A program made the position numbers and the translations under genes. Below the pieces are notes generated by a model. That model was not told the origin of the DNA, did no database searches, and saw only the letters and a program-made list of their open reading frames with translations. 37,907 nt of DNA. It comes from RGIG8748 sp045539515. GTDB taxonomy: Bacteria; Bacillota; Clostridia; UMGS1810. Positions 30,775 to 37,907 of this stretch are shown here, piece after piece (within the stretch, counting starts at the first letter, position 1; each line of letters opens with the position of its first letter). Where the stretch lies: assembly GCA_045539515.1 (NCBI GenBank), contig JAZQFN010000056.1, forward strand, positions 1 through 37,907, written 5' to 3'.

Positions 30775-31533
30775 ATGAACTCATTAGATGAACAGAATAC
30801 AGGCAAGATTGAAGGCAGAAATCCTGTTACAGAAGCCATACGCTCAGGCAGAACAATAGATAAGATATTTGTACAAGCAGGGGAGAAAAACGGTTCTATC
30901 CGCAAGATTATTGCCCTTGCAAGAGAAAAACGCATAGTTATATCCGAAGTAGACAGAGCCAAGCTCGACAGAATGTCCGAAACTAAATCTCATCAGGGAG
31001 TAATAGCTCTCGCTGCTGCCAAGGAGTATTGTTCTGTGGAGGATATTCTTCGATTTGCTGAAGAAAAAGGCGAAAAACCCTTTGTTATTATTGCTGATGA
31101 TTTAAATGACCCTCATAATCTCGGCTCCATAATTCGTACAGCCAATGCTGCAGGAGCTCACGGGGTTATAATACCCAAGCGCAATTCCGTAGGGTTAAGT
31201 CCTGTGGTGGATAAAACCAGCGCCGGTGCTCTTGAATTTATGAATATAGCCAGAGTTTCCAATCTTCCGTCGGCAATTGAAACATTAAAGAAAGCAAATG
31301 TGTGGATTGTAGGTGCCGATATGGACGGAGAAAACACTATCTATACACATGATTTTTCAGGTGCTGTAGGTATTGTGGTAGGCTCAGAGGGAAGCGGTGT
31401 TTCACGCCTTGTTAAAGAAAAATGCGATTTTATAGTCCGCATTCCTATGTACGGACAGATTAATTCCTTAAATGCTTCCGTTGCGGCAGCACTTATGATT
31501 TACGAAGTAGCACGCACCAGAAGCATCGATTGA
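30775..31533 (+). CDS. rlmB: TrmH/RlmB-family 23S rRNA (guanosine-2'-O)-methyltransferase
   Basis: This 252-residue SPOUT methyltransferase probably modifies the ribose of a guanosine in 23S rRNA. An N-terminal RNA-binding substrate domain starts with IEGRNPVTEAIRSG (14-27). The knotted catalytic domain has the three family motifs: DDLNDPHNLGSIIRTANAAGAHGVI, VGSEGSGVSRLV and RIPMYGQINSLNASVAAALMIYE. The frame opens at 30709, inside the leader stem-loop, but GAGAGG lies seven bases before the ATG at 30775. Other members of the family act on tRNA or confer antibiotic resistance, so RlmB is the most likely but not the only assignment. Confidence 0.88.
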   Translation: MNSLDEQNTGKIEGRNPVTEAIRSGRTIDKIFVQAGEKNGSIRKIIALAREKRIVISEVDRAKLDRMSETKSHQGVIALAAAKEYCSVEDILRFAEEKGEKPFVIIADDLNDPHNLGSIIRTANAAGAHGVIIPKRNSVGLSPVVDKTSAGALEFMNIARVSNLPSAIETLKKANVWIVGADMDGENTIYTHDFSGAVGIVVGSEGSGVSRLVKEKCDFIVRIPMYGQINSLNASVAAALMIYEVARTRSID

Positions 31534-31554
31534 TTAAGGAAAGGAAGATTATAA

Positions 31555-33780
31555 ATGAAAAAGTCTTATTTTACCGTCACCGGTATGTCCTGTGCGGCAT
31601 GCTCAGCAAGTGTTGAGCGGGTTGTTCGCAGTCTTGACGGGGTAAGCAGCGCAAGTGTAAATCTTACTTCAGGAAAGCTTAGTGTGGAGTATGACGAATC
31701 TCGCTTGTGCAGTAAGGATATAGAAAATGCTGTTTTGAAAATCGGTTTCGGTGTTAACCACGACAGCTTTGAAGCAAATCTCACTAAGAAACACCAAGAA
31801 GTTAAAATAATGAAAAAGCGGCTTGTATTTTCCGCAATATTTGCCATACCGCTATTTTATATTTCAATGGGTCATATGTTGGGGCTTCCGGTTCCATCAT
31901 TTATTGACCCCGGCATAAATCCCATTGCATATGCTTTGGCTCAGCTTGTGCTTTCTGTTGGTTGTATGATAGCAGGCTACAGATTCTATACCAATGGCTA
32001 CAGAAGCCTGTTTACTTTAAAGCCCAATATGGACACCTTGGTGGCTGTAGGTACTTCCGCTGCTTTTATTTATGGTGTTGTATGTATATGGGATATGTAT
32101 GCAAACGGTGCAAATCATGCTCACAATCTTTATTTTGAGTCTGTGGGAGTTATCATAACCCTCATTATGCTTGGCAAATATCTGGAAAACCGTTCCAAGC
32201 TTAAGACCAACGATGCCATAGTTAAGCTTATGGAGCTTACTCCGCCAAAAGCTACTGTTTTTCGTGACGGCAAGAAGATTACCCTTGATGTTAAGGATAT
32301 TGAAGCTGGTGATATTGTAGCTGTATCTCCGGGTGATAAAATTCCCGTAGACGGTGTTGTGGTTTCGGGCAGTACATCCGTTGATGAGTCTATGCTCACA
32401 GGTGAAAGTATTCCTGTTGAAAAGACTGTTGATTCCAAAGTTTTTGCCGGATGTATCAACAAAAACGGTTATATAGAGGTAAAAGCAACTGTATCAAGCG
32501 AAGGTACTGTGATATCCCAGATTATCAGTATGGTTGAAGAAGCATCGGGTTCAAAGCCCGAACTTGCTTTTCTTGCTGATAAAATCTGCGGAGTATTTGT
32601 TCCCTGTGTTATTGGTATTGCTGTTATTACTGCTGTTATATGGGCATTTGTGGGAGCAGGTATAGAGGATGTTCTCGACAGGTTTGTAAGTGTTTTGGTG
32701 GTAGCTTGTCCATGTGCTTTAGGTTTGGCTACGCCCACAGCGGTTATTGTTTCTGTAGGCAGAGCTGCAAGCGAAGGTATTCTTGTAAAAGATGCAAGCG
32801 CTATGGAACATTTAAATAATGTTGATACCTATGTTTTTGACAAAACCGGTACACTTACCGTCGGTAAACCCTCTGTGGAAGATTTTCATGTATTTGATGG
32901 GTTTGATTTCAAATATGTTTTAGATTGCATTTTCTCTGTAGAAACTGTTTCCGAGCATCCTTTAAGTGATGCTATATGTCATTATGCCCTGCAAAACGGC
33001 GCCAATGAGATTGTTGTTTCTGATTTTACGGCTATAAGCGGAAAGGGCGTTAAAGCTGTAACAGACGGAAAAACCATTCTTGTGGGAAGTAAACGGCTTA
33101 TGGATGAATCCGGTGTTGATGGTGACTATGCACAATATGCTGATGAGTATATTTCTGCCGGCAAAACAGTTATGATTGCTTCTATTGATGGCAAGGCGGC
33201 TGCGGTTATAGGTGCAAGGGACACTTTAAAGGAGGATGCACTTTCTACGGTATCTTTACTGAAAAAAGCAGGTAAAAAGACGGTTCTTCTTACGGGTGAC
33301 AATAGTCTTGTGGCAGAAAATATGGCTAAAGAGCTTGGAATGGATATGTGCATATCTCAGGTATTGCCGGCAGAAAAAGCCGATAAAATAAAAGAACTTA
33401 TGGCTCAGGGTCATAAGGTTGCCATGATTGGCGATGGAATTAACGACAGTGTGGCACTTACCGTAAGCAATGTTGGTATTTCGGTAGGCTCCGGTACTCA
33501 GGTTGCTATGGAGGCGGCAGATATTGTTATAATGAAAAATGAGCTAAAGGACATAGTCAAAGCTTCCGGTATCAGCCGTATTACCATAAGAAATATCAAA
33601 CAGAATCTTTTCTATGCTTTTGTGTATAATACAGTGCTTATTCCGGTTGCTGCCGGAGCGCTTTCTTTCCTTGGGGTTACCTTTAATCCCATGATTGCCG
33701 CATGTGCAATGGCACTTAGCTCTGTTTCCGTTGTTTTAAATGCTTTAAGACTTAAAAAAATAAAAATTTCTGACGAGTAA
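31555..33780 (+). CDS. copA: Copper-exporting P1B-type ATPase
   Basis: This 741-residue pump expels Cu+ (or Ag+) using ATP. One heavy-metal-associated domain at the N-terminus has MSCAAC (Cys13, Cys16). Eight membrane helices are present, with the ion-site CPC (385-387) in helix 6, YN in helix 7 (FAFVYNTVLIP region) and MxxSS in helix 8 (MALSSVSVV), the set typical of Cu+ pumps. Cytoplasmic motifs are TGES (282-285), the phosphorylated Asp429 in DKTGTLT, SEHPLSDA and MIGDGINDS. After GSK the usual PIQRLADK becomes PELAFLADK, a slight variation. No copZ or csoR gene is adjacent; it lies 21 bases behind the methyltransferase gene. Confidence 0.95.
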   Translation: MKKSYFTVTGMSCAACSASVERVVRSLDGVSSASVNLTSGKLSVEYDESRLCSKDIENAVLKIGFGVNHDSFEANLTKKHQEVKIMKKRLVFSAIFAIPLFYISMGHMLGLPVPSFIDPGINPIAYALAQLVLSVGCMIAGYRFYTNGYRSLFTLKPNMDTLVAVGTSAAFIYGVVCIWDMYANGANHAHNLYFESVGVIITLIMLGKYLENRSKLKTNDAIVKLMELTPPKATVFRDGKKITLDVKDIEAGDIVAVSPGDKIPVDGVVVSGSTSVDESMLTGESIPVEKTVDSKVFAGCINKNGYIEVKATVSSEGTVISQIISMVEEASGSKPELAFLADKICGVFVPCVIGIAVITAVIWAFVGAGIEDVLDRFVSVLVVACPCALGLATPTAVIVSVGRAASEGILVKDASAMEHLNNVDTYVFDKTGTLTVGKPSVEDFHVFDGFDFKYVLDCIFSVETVSEHPLSDAICHYALQNGANEIVVSDFTAISGKGVKAVTDGKTILVGSKRLMDESGVDGDYAQYADEYISAGKTVMIASIDGKAAAVIGARDTLKEDALSTVSLLKKAGKKTVLLTGDNSLVAENMAKELGMDMCISQVLPAEKADKIKELMAQGHKVAMIGDGINDSVALTVSNVGISVGSGTQVAMEAADIVIMKNELKDIVKASGISRITIRNIKQNLFYAFVYNTVLIPVAAGALSFLGVTFNPMIAACAMALSSVSVVLNALRLKKIKISDE

Positions 33781-33809
33781 TTACTATTATATATAAGGAG
33801 ATGTTTAAT

Positions 33810-34082
33810 TTGAAAAAGGCGATTGTAACAGTAGTTGGTAAAGATACAGTAGGAATCATATATTCCGTCACGGGTGTTCTTTCCAAGAATAATGTAAATA
33901 TCCTTGATATTTCACAAACAATACTTGATGGTATGTTTACAATGATGATGATAGTCGATGTGTCTGATTCTGAAGTTTCTTTTGACAAGCTATCTGAATT
34001 TCTTGCAGAAGAAGGCAATAAAATGGGCGTAGAAATCCGCATTCAGCTTGAAGATATTTTTGAAGCTATGCACAGAATATAA
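33810..34082 (+). CDS. ACT domain-containing protein, UPF0237 family
   Basis: This 90-residue protein is a single ACT domain with the UPF0237 pattern: AIVTVVGKDTVGIIYSVTGVL, then NILDISQTILDGMFTMMMIVD. Such proteins are thought to bind small ligands and regulate a partner. An ATG at 33801 directly abuts AAGGAG (33795-33800), whereas the TTG at 33810 is nine bases away and gives the family start MKKAIVTVVG, so TTG is preferred. The next gene, UPF0210, follows after 11 bases; the two are a known conserved pair in Firmicutes (streptococcal and clostridial genomes), suggesting a shared unknown function. Confidence 0.88.
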   Translation: MKKAIVTVVGKDTVGIIYSVTGVLSKNNVNILDISQTILDGMFTMMMIVDVSDSEVSFDKLSEFLAEEGNKMGVEIRIQLEDIFEAMHRI

Positions 34083-34093
34083 GGGGAGATACT

Positions 34094-35452
34094 ATGATTA
34101 ACAAATTTGAAGCATACGAAACCCTTCATATGATTGAAAATGAGCACCTTGATGTAAGAACAGTAACTATGGGTATATCCCTTTTGGATTGTATAGACAG
34201 TTCTGCAGAGGTTGCTTGCCAAAAGGTTTACGACAAAATAACCAAAAAGGCAGAAAAACTAGTTAAAACCGGCGAAGACATTGAGAAGGAGCTTGGTATT
34301 CCGATTATTAATAAAAGGGTATCAGTAACACCTGTGTCATTAATAGCAGGTGCCTCTGATGCTAATAATTATGTTTGCTTTGCCAAAGCTCTTGATAAAG
34401 CCGCAAAGACAACAGGAGTTAATTTTATAGGTGGATTCTCGGCTTTGGTTCAGAAGGGCTTTACCAAAGGCGATAAGATTCTTATTGACTCCATACCTCA
34501 GGCACTTAAGGAAACAGATATTGTATGTTCGTCTGTTAACGTTGGTTCTACTAAAGCCGGAATTAATATGGATGCAGTCAAACGTATGGGCGAAATTATC
34601 AAAGAAACTGCAGACCTTACAGCAGCCAACGACGGGTTTGGTTGTGCCAAGCTCGTTGTGTTTGCAAATGCAGTAGAGGATAATCCCTTTATGGCAGGTG
34701 CTTTTCACGGCGTAGGTGAGGCAGACTGTGTTATTAATGTTGGCGTAAGCGGACCCGGCGTTGTAAAATGTGCCTTGGAAAAGGTTAAAGGCGCAGATTT
34801 TAATACCGTAGCAGAAACCATAAAGAAAACTGCATTTAAGGTAACCCGTATGGGTCAGCTTGTAGCGTGCGAAGCATCAAAGCGGCTTGATGTTCCCTTC
34901 GGTATTGTTGACTTATCTTTGGCACCTACTCCGGCAGTTGGCGATTCAGTTGCATATATATTAGAAGAAATGGGTCTGGAAAAGTGCGGAGCTCATGGTA
35001 CAACTGCAGCACTTGCTCTGTTAAACGATGCTGTTAAAAAGGGCGGAGTATTCGCATCTTCCTCAGTTGGAGGTTTGAGCGGAGCATTTATACCTGTTAG
35101 CGAAGACGCCGGTATGATATCTGCAGCATCTGTGGGAGCTCTTTCTCTCGAAAAGCTTGAAGCTATGACATGTGTATGTTCTGTTGGCCTTGATATGATT
35201 GTTGTACCCGGCGACACTACTGCATCAACTCTTTCAGCAATTATTGCAGACGAAGCCGCAATTGGTATGATTAACAATAAAACCACTGCCGTAAGACTTA
35301 TTCCGGCACCGGGCAAAAAGGTTGGCGATGTTGTTGAATTTGGCGGTCTGTTAGGTACAGGACCTGTAATGGCTGTAAGCAAGTACTCCAGCGATGAATT
35401 TATTGCCAGAGGAGGCAGAATACCTGCTCCGATTCACAGCCTGAGAAACTAA
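34094..35452 (+). CDS. UPF0210 (PFL/DUF711) family protein
   Basis: This 452-residue protein belongs to the UPF0210/DUF711 family, with a fold related to pyruvate-formate-lyase-like barrels but no proven activity. Recognisable segments are DVRTVTMGISLLDCID near the N-terminus, NFIGGFSALVQKGFTKGD, TAANDGFGCAKLVVFAN, VSGPGVVKCALEK and the C-terminal RGGRIPAPIHSLRN. No glycyl-radical motif is seen, so it should not be called a pyruvate formate-lyase. GGGGAG precedes the ATG. It is likely co-transcribed with the ACT-domain gene before it and rnmV eight bases after it. Confidence 0.92.
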   Translation: MINKFEAYETLHMIENEHLDVRTVTMGISLLDCIDSSAEVACQKVYDKITKKAEKLVKTGEDIEKELGIPIINKRVSVTPVSLIAGASDANNYVCFAKALDKAAKTTGVNFIGGFSALVQKGFTKGDKILIDSIPQALKETDIVCSSVNVGSTKAGINMDAVKRMGEIIKETADLTAANDGFGCAKLVVFANAVEDNPFMAGAFHGVGEADCVINVGVSGPGVVKCALEKVKGADFNTVAETIKKTAFKVTRMGQLVACEASKRLDVPFGIVDLSLAPTPAVGDSVAYILEEMGLEKCGAHGTTAALALLNDAVKKGGVFASSSVGGLSGAFIPVSEDAGMISAASVGALSLEKLEAMTCVCSVGLDMIVVPGDTTASTLSAIIADEAAIGMINNKTTAVRLIPAPGKKVGDVVEFGGLLGTGPVMAVSKYSSDEFIARGGRIPAPIHSLRN

Positions 35453-35460
35453 GGTGCACT

Positions 35461-36054
35461 ATGCTTAAAATAAAAGAAATTATAATTGTAGAAGGAAACT
35501 ACGATAAATCTAAGCTTGAGAATCTTGTGGATGCTACAATAGTTGTTACCGACGGATTTATGATATATAAAGATAAGAAGAAATCCGAAATGATTAAAGC
35601 TCTTGCACAAAAACACGGAGCTATTATATTTACAGACAGCGATAGTGCAGGCTTTAAAATTCGTAATTATCTTAAAAATATCCTTAAGGGCTCCAATGTA
35701 CGCCATGCTTACATACCGGATATAGAAGGTAAAGAAAAAAGAAAAAATCACCATTCTAAAGAGGGTATGCTTGGCGTAGAGGGTGTAAATGATGAAATTA
35801 TATTAAAAGCGTTGGAAAATGCCGGTTTTGACCTTGCAGAGGAAAAGGAAGAAAAACTCATAACCAAATCTGATTTTTTTGATGATGGATTTACCGGCGC
35901 TTCCGACAGCAGTCATAAAAGAGAAGTACTCAAGAAGCATCTGAATCTTCCGGCTCATTTGTCTGCAAATATGCTGATAGATGTACTTAACAGACTCTAT
36001 GGATATGAAGAATACAAAAATATAGTGTCTTCACTTTTTGAAAACACAAAATAG
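35461..36054 (+). CDS. rnmV: Ribonuclease M5
   Basis: This 197-residue Toprim-domain nuclease matures 5S rRNA in Firmicutes, with ribosomal protein L18 as cofactor in Bacillus. The Toprim motifs are IIIVEGNYD (Glu11) and IIFTDSDSAGFKIR (Asp59, Asp61), followed by the family segment HAYIPDIEGK and GVEGVNDEIILKAL. The C-terminal half (about 125-197) is helical and should carry the RNA-binding region. AAGGTG precedes the ATG. In Bacillus rnmV lies next to yabE and ksgA; here the YabE-like gene is also the neighbour, though downstream and separated by 533 bases. Confidence 0.9.
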   Translation: MLKIKEIIIVEGNYDKSKLENLVDATIVVTDGFMIYKDKKKSEMIKALAQKHGAIIFTDSDSAGFKIRNYLKNILKGSNVRHAYIPDIEGKEKRKNHHSKEGMLGVEGVNDEIILKALENAGFDLAEEKEEKLITKSDFFDDGFTGASDSSHKREVLKKHLNLPAHLSANMLIDVLNRLYGYEEYKNIVSSLFENTK

Positions 36055-36099
36055 TGACGAGTTTCTTCTATTATATATAGTAAAGTGAAAATTAAGTCG

Positions 36100-36137
36100 A
36101 AATATGTCCCCAAAACACATATTGGGGGCATATTTTT
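36100..36137 (+). terminator. Intrinsic terminator after rnmV
   Basis: A 14-position stem (36100-36113 with 36122-36135, one T-G wobble, 8-nt loop AACACATA) is followed by TT. It begins 45 bases after the rnmV stop and probably ends the long plus-strand gene series that starts at hom. Confidence 0.85.
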
Positions 36138-36519
36138 ATGTATATCAACTATACATAAAAAATATTATGTATACTAATGCAAAGAATTTTTTGCAAAATT
36201 ATGTGTCGCATACGACACAAATACGGTATTTTAAAAGAATTTTAACAAGTAAAATCAATGTTTTCACTAAATATCGTGTCTTGAAGCCTTTCAAACACAA
36301 CATCTTGTTTGAAAATAGGCTTAAATTTTGTTTAATCTGCACAAAATAATTTAAAAATGTAATATTTTTGTAATTGTTGGATAGTATATAAATATCTTTT
36401 GAAGTCCAGTGTTTGGGGTGTTTTGAGCTGAAAAAGGGGAAAAATCGACATTCGTGTTGTAAACGTCAAAAAAAATATATTTTTTTGTGCAAGATGCACA
36501 GTAAAAATTGGCTTGAAAT
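36133..36519. other. Hairpin-rich gene-free stretch upstream of the YabE-like gene
   Basis: No ORF here has a ribosome site. Several perfect or near-perfect stems follow one another: TTTTTATGTATA/TATACATAAAAA (36133-36161, overlapping the terminator tail), TGTGTCG/CGACACA (36202-36219, loop CATA), a 14-bp stem with a 3-nt bulge (36284-36297 with 36306-36322) and TGTGCA/TGCACA (36486-36500) just before the promoter. The density suggests either a structured RNA in 36160-36330 or several DNA operators. I recognise no c-di-AMP or other riboswitch consensus. Confidence 0.5.
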
Positions 36520-36548
36520 TTGACAAATCCCTTTTTATGCAATAAAAT
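36520..36548 (+). promoter_or_regulatory. Promoter of the YabE-like gene
   Basis: TTGACA (36520-36525), 17 bases and TAAAAT (36543-36548) lie 39 bases before the ATG. The small palindrome TGTGCA-AGA-TGCACA ends 20 bases upstream of the -35. Confidence 0.85.
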
Positions 36549-36587
36549 GAACCACGAACGCAAAAAGAATCTATTAAGGAGGAAATT

Positions 36588-37712
36588 ATGTTTTCAGATT
36601 TATTTTACAAGTTTAAATCTAAAATGACTTCATCAGTTAAAACATCTGAGCATAAGCATCGCCACGATAGAAATATTTATGATGTGTTTAAAAAGGTGTT
36701 CGATTTCAGAAAACAGTTTGCTGTCGTGCTTACTACAATGTTCACATTGAGTGCTACCATAGCATATGCTGCTCCGAGTTCTTTCGAAGTTGCAATAGTA
36801 GATGGCGATAATTATTATGAAGTTGTTACATCATCGTCAACTGTAGCAGAGCTTCTTGAAGAAAACGGCATTGAGGTTTCCGTATTTGATATTGTATCTC
36901 CGGATCTCGATACACGTGTTAATTCTTCTCAGACTATAGTTGTACAAAGATTAAACAAAGTCACCCTTACGGCAGACGGTGAAACCAAGGAGTATTTTAC
37001 TACTGCGGAAACTGTCGGAGAGTTTCTTGAGGAAAAGGATATTGATCTTAACTACCACGATATCATTACTCTTCCTCTTGAAGATAAGCTTACAGGTGAC
37101 ACCAAGCTCAAAATTACAAGGGTAGTTAAGCGCATTCTTGAAGTTAACGAGGAGATTCCTTTTAAAACTAAGATTGTTGCTGACACATCAATGAGTATTT
37201 CAGACAGTAAGATTGTTACCAGAGGTGTAGCAGGTATTGACTGTCAGACATATGAGGTTTTAATGTACGACGGTGTAGAGATTTCCAGAAATCTTCTTTC
37301 CACAGAGCGTATACAGGAACCCGTAGATCAGGTTAAGGCAGTTGGCACACAGGGTGGCAGAGTAACAGAAAAAGGTGACGATTTCTCTTACTCCAGAGTT
37401 ATTTCCTGCAGTGCTACAGCATATGACCTTTCTTTCCAGAGTTGTGGCAAAAGACCCGGCGACAGAGGTTACGGAATCACAGCATCGGGCACATACGCAA
37501 AGCCCGGTACAGTTGCCGTTGACCCCAGGGTTATTCCTTTGGGTACCAGAATGTATATTGAATCTGCCGATGGCAGCTTCGTTTATGGTTACTGTGTAGC
37601 AGAGGATACAGGCGGTGCTATAAAGGGTAACAAGGTAGACTTGTTCTTTAACACCACCAGCGAATGTTATCAGTTCGGAAGAAGAAACGTAAATGTTTAT
37701 ATTTTAGATTAA
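36588..37712 (+). CDS. YabE-like cell-wall protein (DUF348, G5 and 3D domains)
   Basis: This 374-residue protein resembles Bacillus YabE and the resuscitation-promoting-factor-like proteins that remodel peptidoglycan. A basic cytoplasmic N-terminus (1-42, with HKHRHDR) leads to one membrane helix or signal (about 43-62, ending AYAAPS). Two DUF348 repeats follow (about 66-105 and 124-163), then a G5 domain (about 180-255) and a C-terminal 3D domain (about 275-372) with the three aspartates Asp312 (VAVDPRVIPLG), Asp340 (AEDTGGAIKG) and Asp351 (VDLFF) that resemble the MltA lytic-transglycosylase active site. AAGGAGG precedes the ATG. It has its own promoter and terminator, and rnmV upstream matches the Bacillus neighbourhood. 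Confidence 0.93.
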   Translation: MFSDLFYKFKSKMTSSVKTSEHKHRHDRNIYDVFKKVFDFRKQFAVVLTTMFTLSATIAYAAPSSFEVAIVDGDNYYEVVTSSSTVAELLEENGIEVSVFDIVSPDLDTRVNSSQTIVVQRLNKVTLTADGETKEYFTTAETVGEFLEEKDIDLNYHDIITLPLEDKLTGDTKLKITRVVKRILEVNEEIPFKTKIVADTSMSISDSKIVTRGVAGIDCQTYEVLMYDGVEISRNLLSTERIQEPVDQVKAVGTQGGRVTEKGDDFSYSRVISCSATAYDLSFQSCGKRPGDRGYGITASGTYAKPGTVAVDPRVIPLGTRMYIESADGSFVYGYCVAEDTGGAIKGNKVDLFFNTTSECYQFGRRNVNVYILD

Positions 37713-37720
37713 TTTCATTC

Positions 37721-37752
37721 AAAAAGAAGAGGAGTTTTCTCCTCTTCTTTTT
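37721..37752 (+). terminator. Intrinsic terminator after the YabE-like gene
   Basis: A 14-bp perfect stem (AAAAAGAAGAGGAG 37721-37734, loop TTTT, CTCCTCTTCTTTTT 37739-37752) has its T-tract within the right arm. Repeat copy B starts at the very next base. Confidence 0.93.
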
Positions 37753-37824
37753 CGTGTCGATAAAGTCGACACGCTGATAAGACGAACGAAAATGGACGCA
37801 GACGAGGAAGCGCGAAGTAGGCAG
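37753..37824. repeat. 72-nt interspersed repeat, copy B
   Basis: This differs from 109-180 at only three of 72 positions. The opening stem is perfect here (CGTGTCGA, loop TAAAG, TCGACACG; 37753-37773). The purine-rich remainder is conserved to the final GGCAG, after which the two copies diverge completely. It abuts a gene terminator, as copy A does. Confidence 0.9.
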
Positions 37825-37840
37825 ATAGAAAATATATAAA

Positions 37841-37868
37841 AAACAGAAGTGGAAAACCACTTCTGTTT
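37841..37868. terminator. Perfect 12-bp stem-loop between repeat copies
   Basis: AAACAGAAGTGG (37841-37852), loop AAAA and CCACTTCTGTTT (37857-37868) form a terminator-like hairpin with a short T-tract. It precedes the third repeat start by three bases. It may end transcription from a gene to the right (minus strand, where ATATATTTTC follows) or be part of the repeat unit. Confidence 0.7.
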
Positions 37869-37871
37869 CAG

Positions 37872-37886
37872 CGTGTCGATAAAGTC
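37872..37886. repeat. Start of a third repeat copy (truncated or diverged)
   Basis: CGTGTCGATAAAGTC is identical to the first 15 bases of copy B. It then diverges (AAGTCGGAGG) before the window ends. The preceding CAG would extend the stem to pair with a CTG, as CAT and ATG do in copy A. The window edge prevents seeing whether the repeat resumes. Confidence 0.6.
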
Positions 37887-37907
37887 AAGTCGGAGGCCAA
37901 GCGGTCT

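Noticed and set aside
34094..35452. Pyruvate formate-lyase
   Set aside because: The family name PFL is misleading; no glycyl-radical or catalytic cysteine-pair motif is visible.
36104..36349. 81-codon ORF after rnmV
   Set aside because: Its ATG lies in the terminator stem, there is no ribosome site, and the sequence crosses several hairpins.
36332..36563. Two reverse-strand ORFs before the YabE-like gene
   Set aside because: They are in AT-rich DNA covering the promoter, without ribosome sites or recognisable protein features.
36549..36587. c-di-AMP (ydaO-type) riboswitch before the YabE-like gene
   Set aside because: The predicted leader is only about 33 bases and the upstream sequence lacks the conserved ydaO core.
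1..37907. CRISPR array, prophage, transposon or tRNA/rRNA genes
   Set aside because: No regularly spaced repeats, integrase or transposase motifs or tRNA cloverleaf were seen in either strand.

Overview
The window looks like chromosomal core genome of an anaerobic, low-to-moderate G+C Gram-positive bacterium of the class Clostridia. The evidence is a Firmicutes-type large SRP RNA (with Alu domain) just upstream of dnaX, ribonuclease M5 beside a YabE-like DUF348/G5/3D cell-wall protein, a UPF0237-UPF0210 pair, a NifS/NifU iron-sulfur module, an SLH-domain surface protein, strong GGAGG-type ribosome binding sites and sigma-A promoters with 17-bp spacers. The genus cannot be fixed from the sequence alone. 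No phage, transposase, CRISPR array, tRNA or rRNA is visible.

Layout. 1-671: the 3' end of a 4Fe-4S ferredoxin-type gene, its terminator, a 72-nt repeat and a 500-base gene-free stretch ending in strong terminators. 672-4281 (minus strand): an apparent metal operon, DUF5662 gene - znuA - znuC - znuB - mntP, pairing zinc import with manganese efflux. 4345-6282 (minus): thrS, divergent from a small membrane-protein gene (6416-6958); the two promoters lie back to back. 7074-10010 (minus): yesL-like gene - rnhA - nifS - nifU. 10287-11012: a short-chain reductase resembling EF-P 5-aminopentanone reductase (YmfI).

11089-19704 (plus): an envelope-response locus made of an OmpR-type regulator, its histidine kinase, a terminator, then an unusually large membrane fusion protein, a MacB-like ATPase and permease, and an SLH-anchored surface protein. 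A perfect tandem 11-bp repeat lies at the regulator's own promoter. 19935-24680 (plus): topB, hemolysin III (PAQR) gene, GIY-YIG gene and cardiolipin synthase, converging on a small DUF6514-like gene (minus). 25266-27203: SRP RNA and dnaX. 27304-36054 (plus): hom - thrB - lysC (threonine branch), rlmB-like methyltransferase, copA, the ACT-domain/UPF0210 pair and rnmV. 36055-36587 is gene-free and rich in hairpins. 36588-37712 is the YabE-like protein.

The most unusual signal is non-coding. A 72-nt element at 109-180 recurs with three mismatches at 37753-37824, and the start of a third copy lies at 37869-37886. Each copy has a hairpin (CGTGYCGA/TCGACACG) at its start and sits directly behind a terminator-like stem-loop. 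Other leads are the tandem duplication inside the membrane fusion protein, the paired 14-bp operator-like sites before the hemolysin III gene, the hairpin at the predicted 5' end of the hom transcript, and two genes whose ATG abuts the Shine-Dalgarno while a TTG sits at normal spacing. Functional statements rest on motif recognition by eye; no search or folding program was run.
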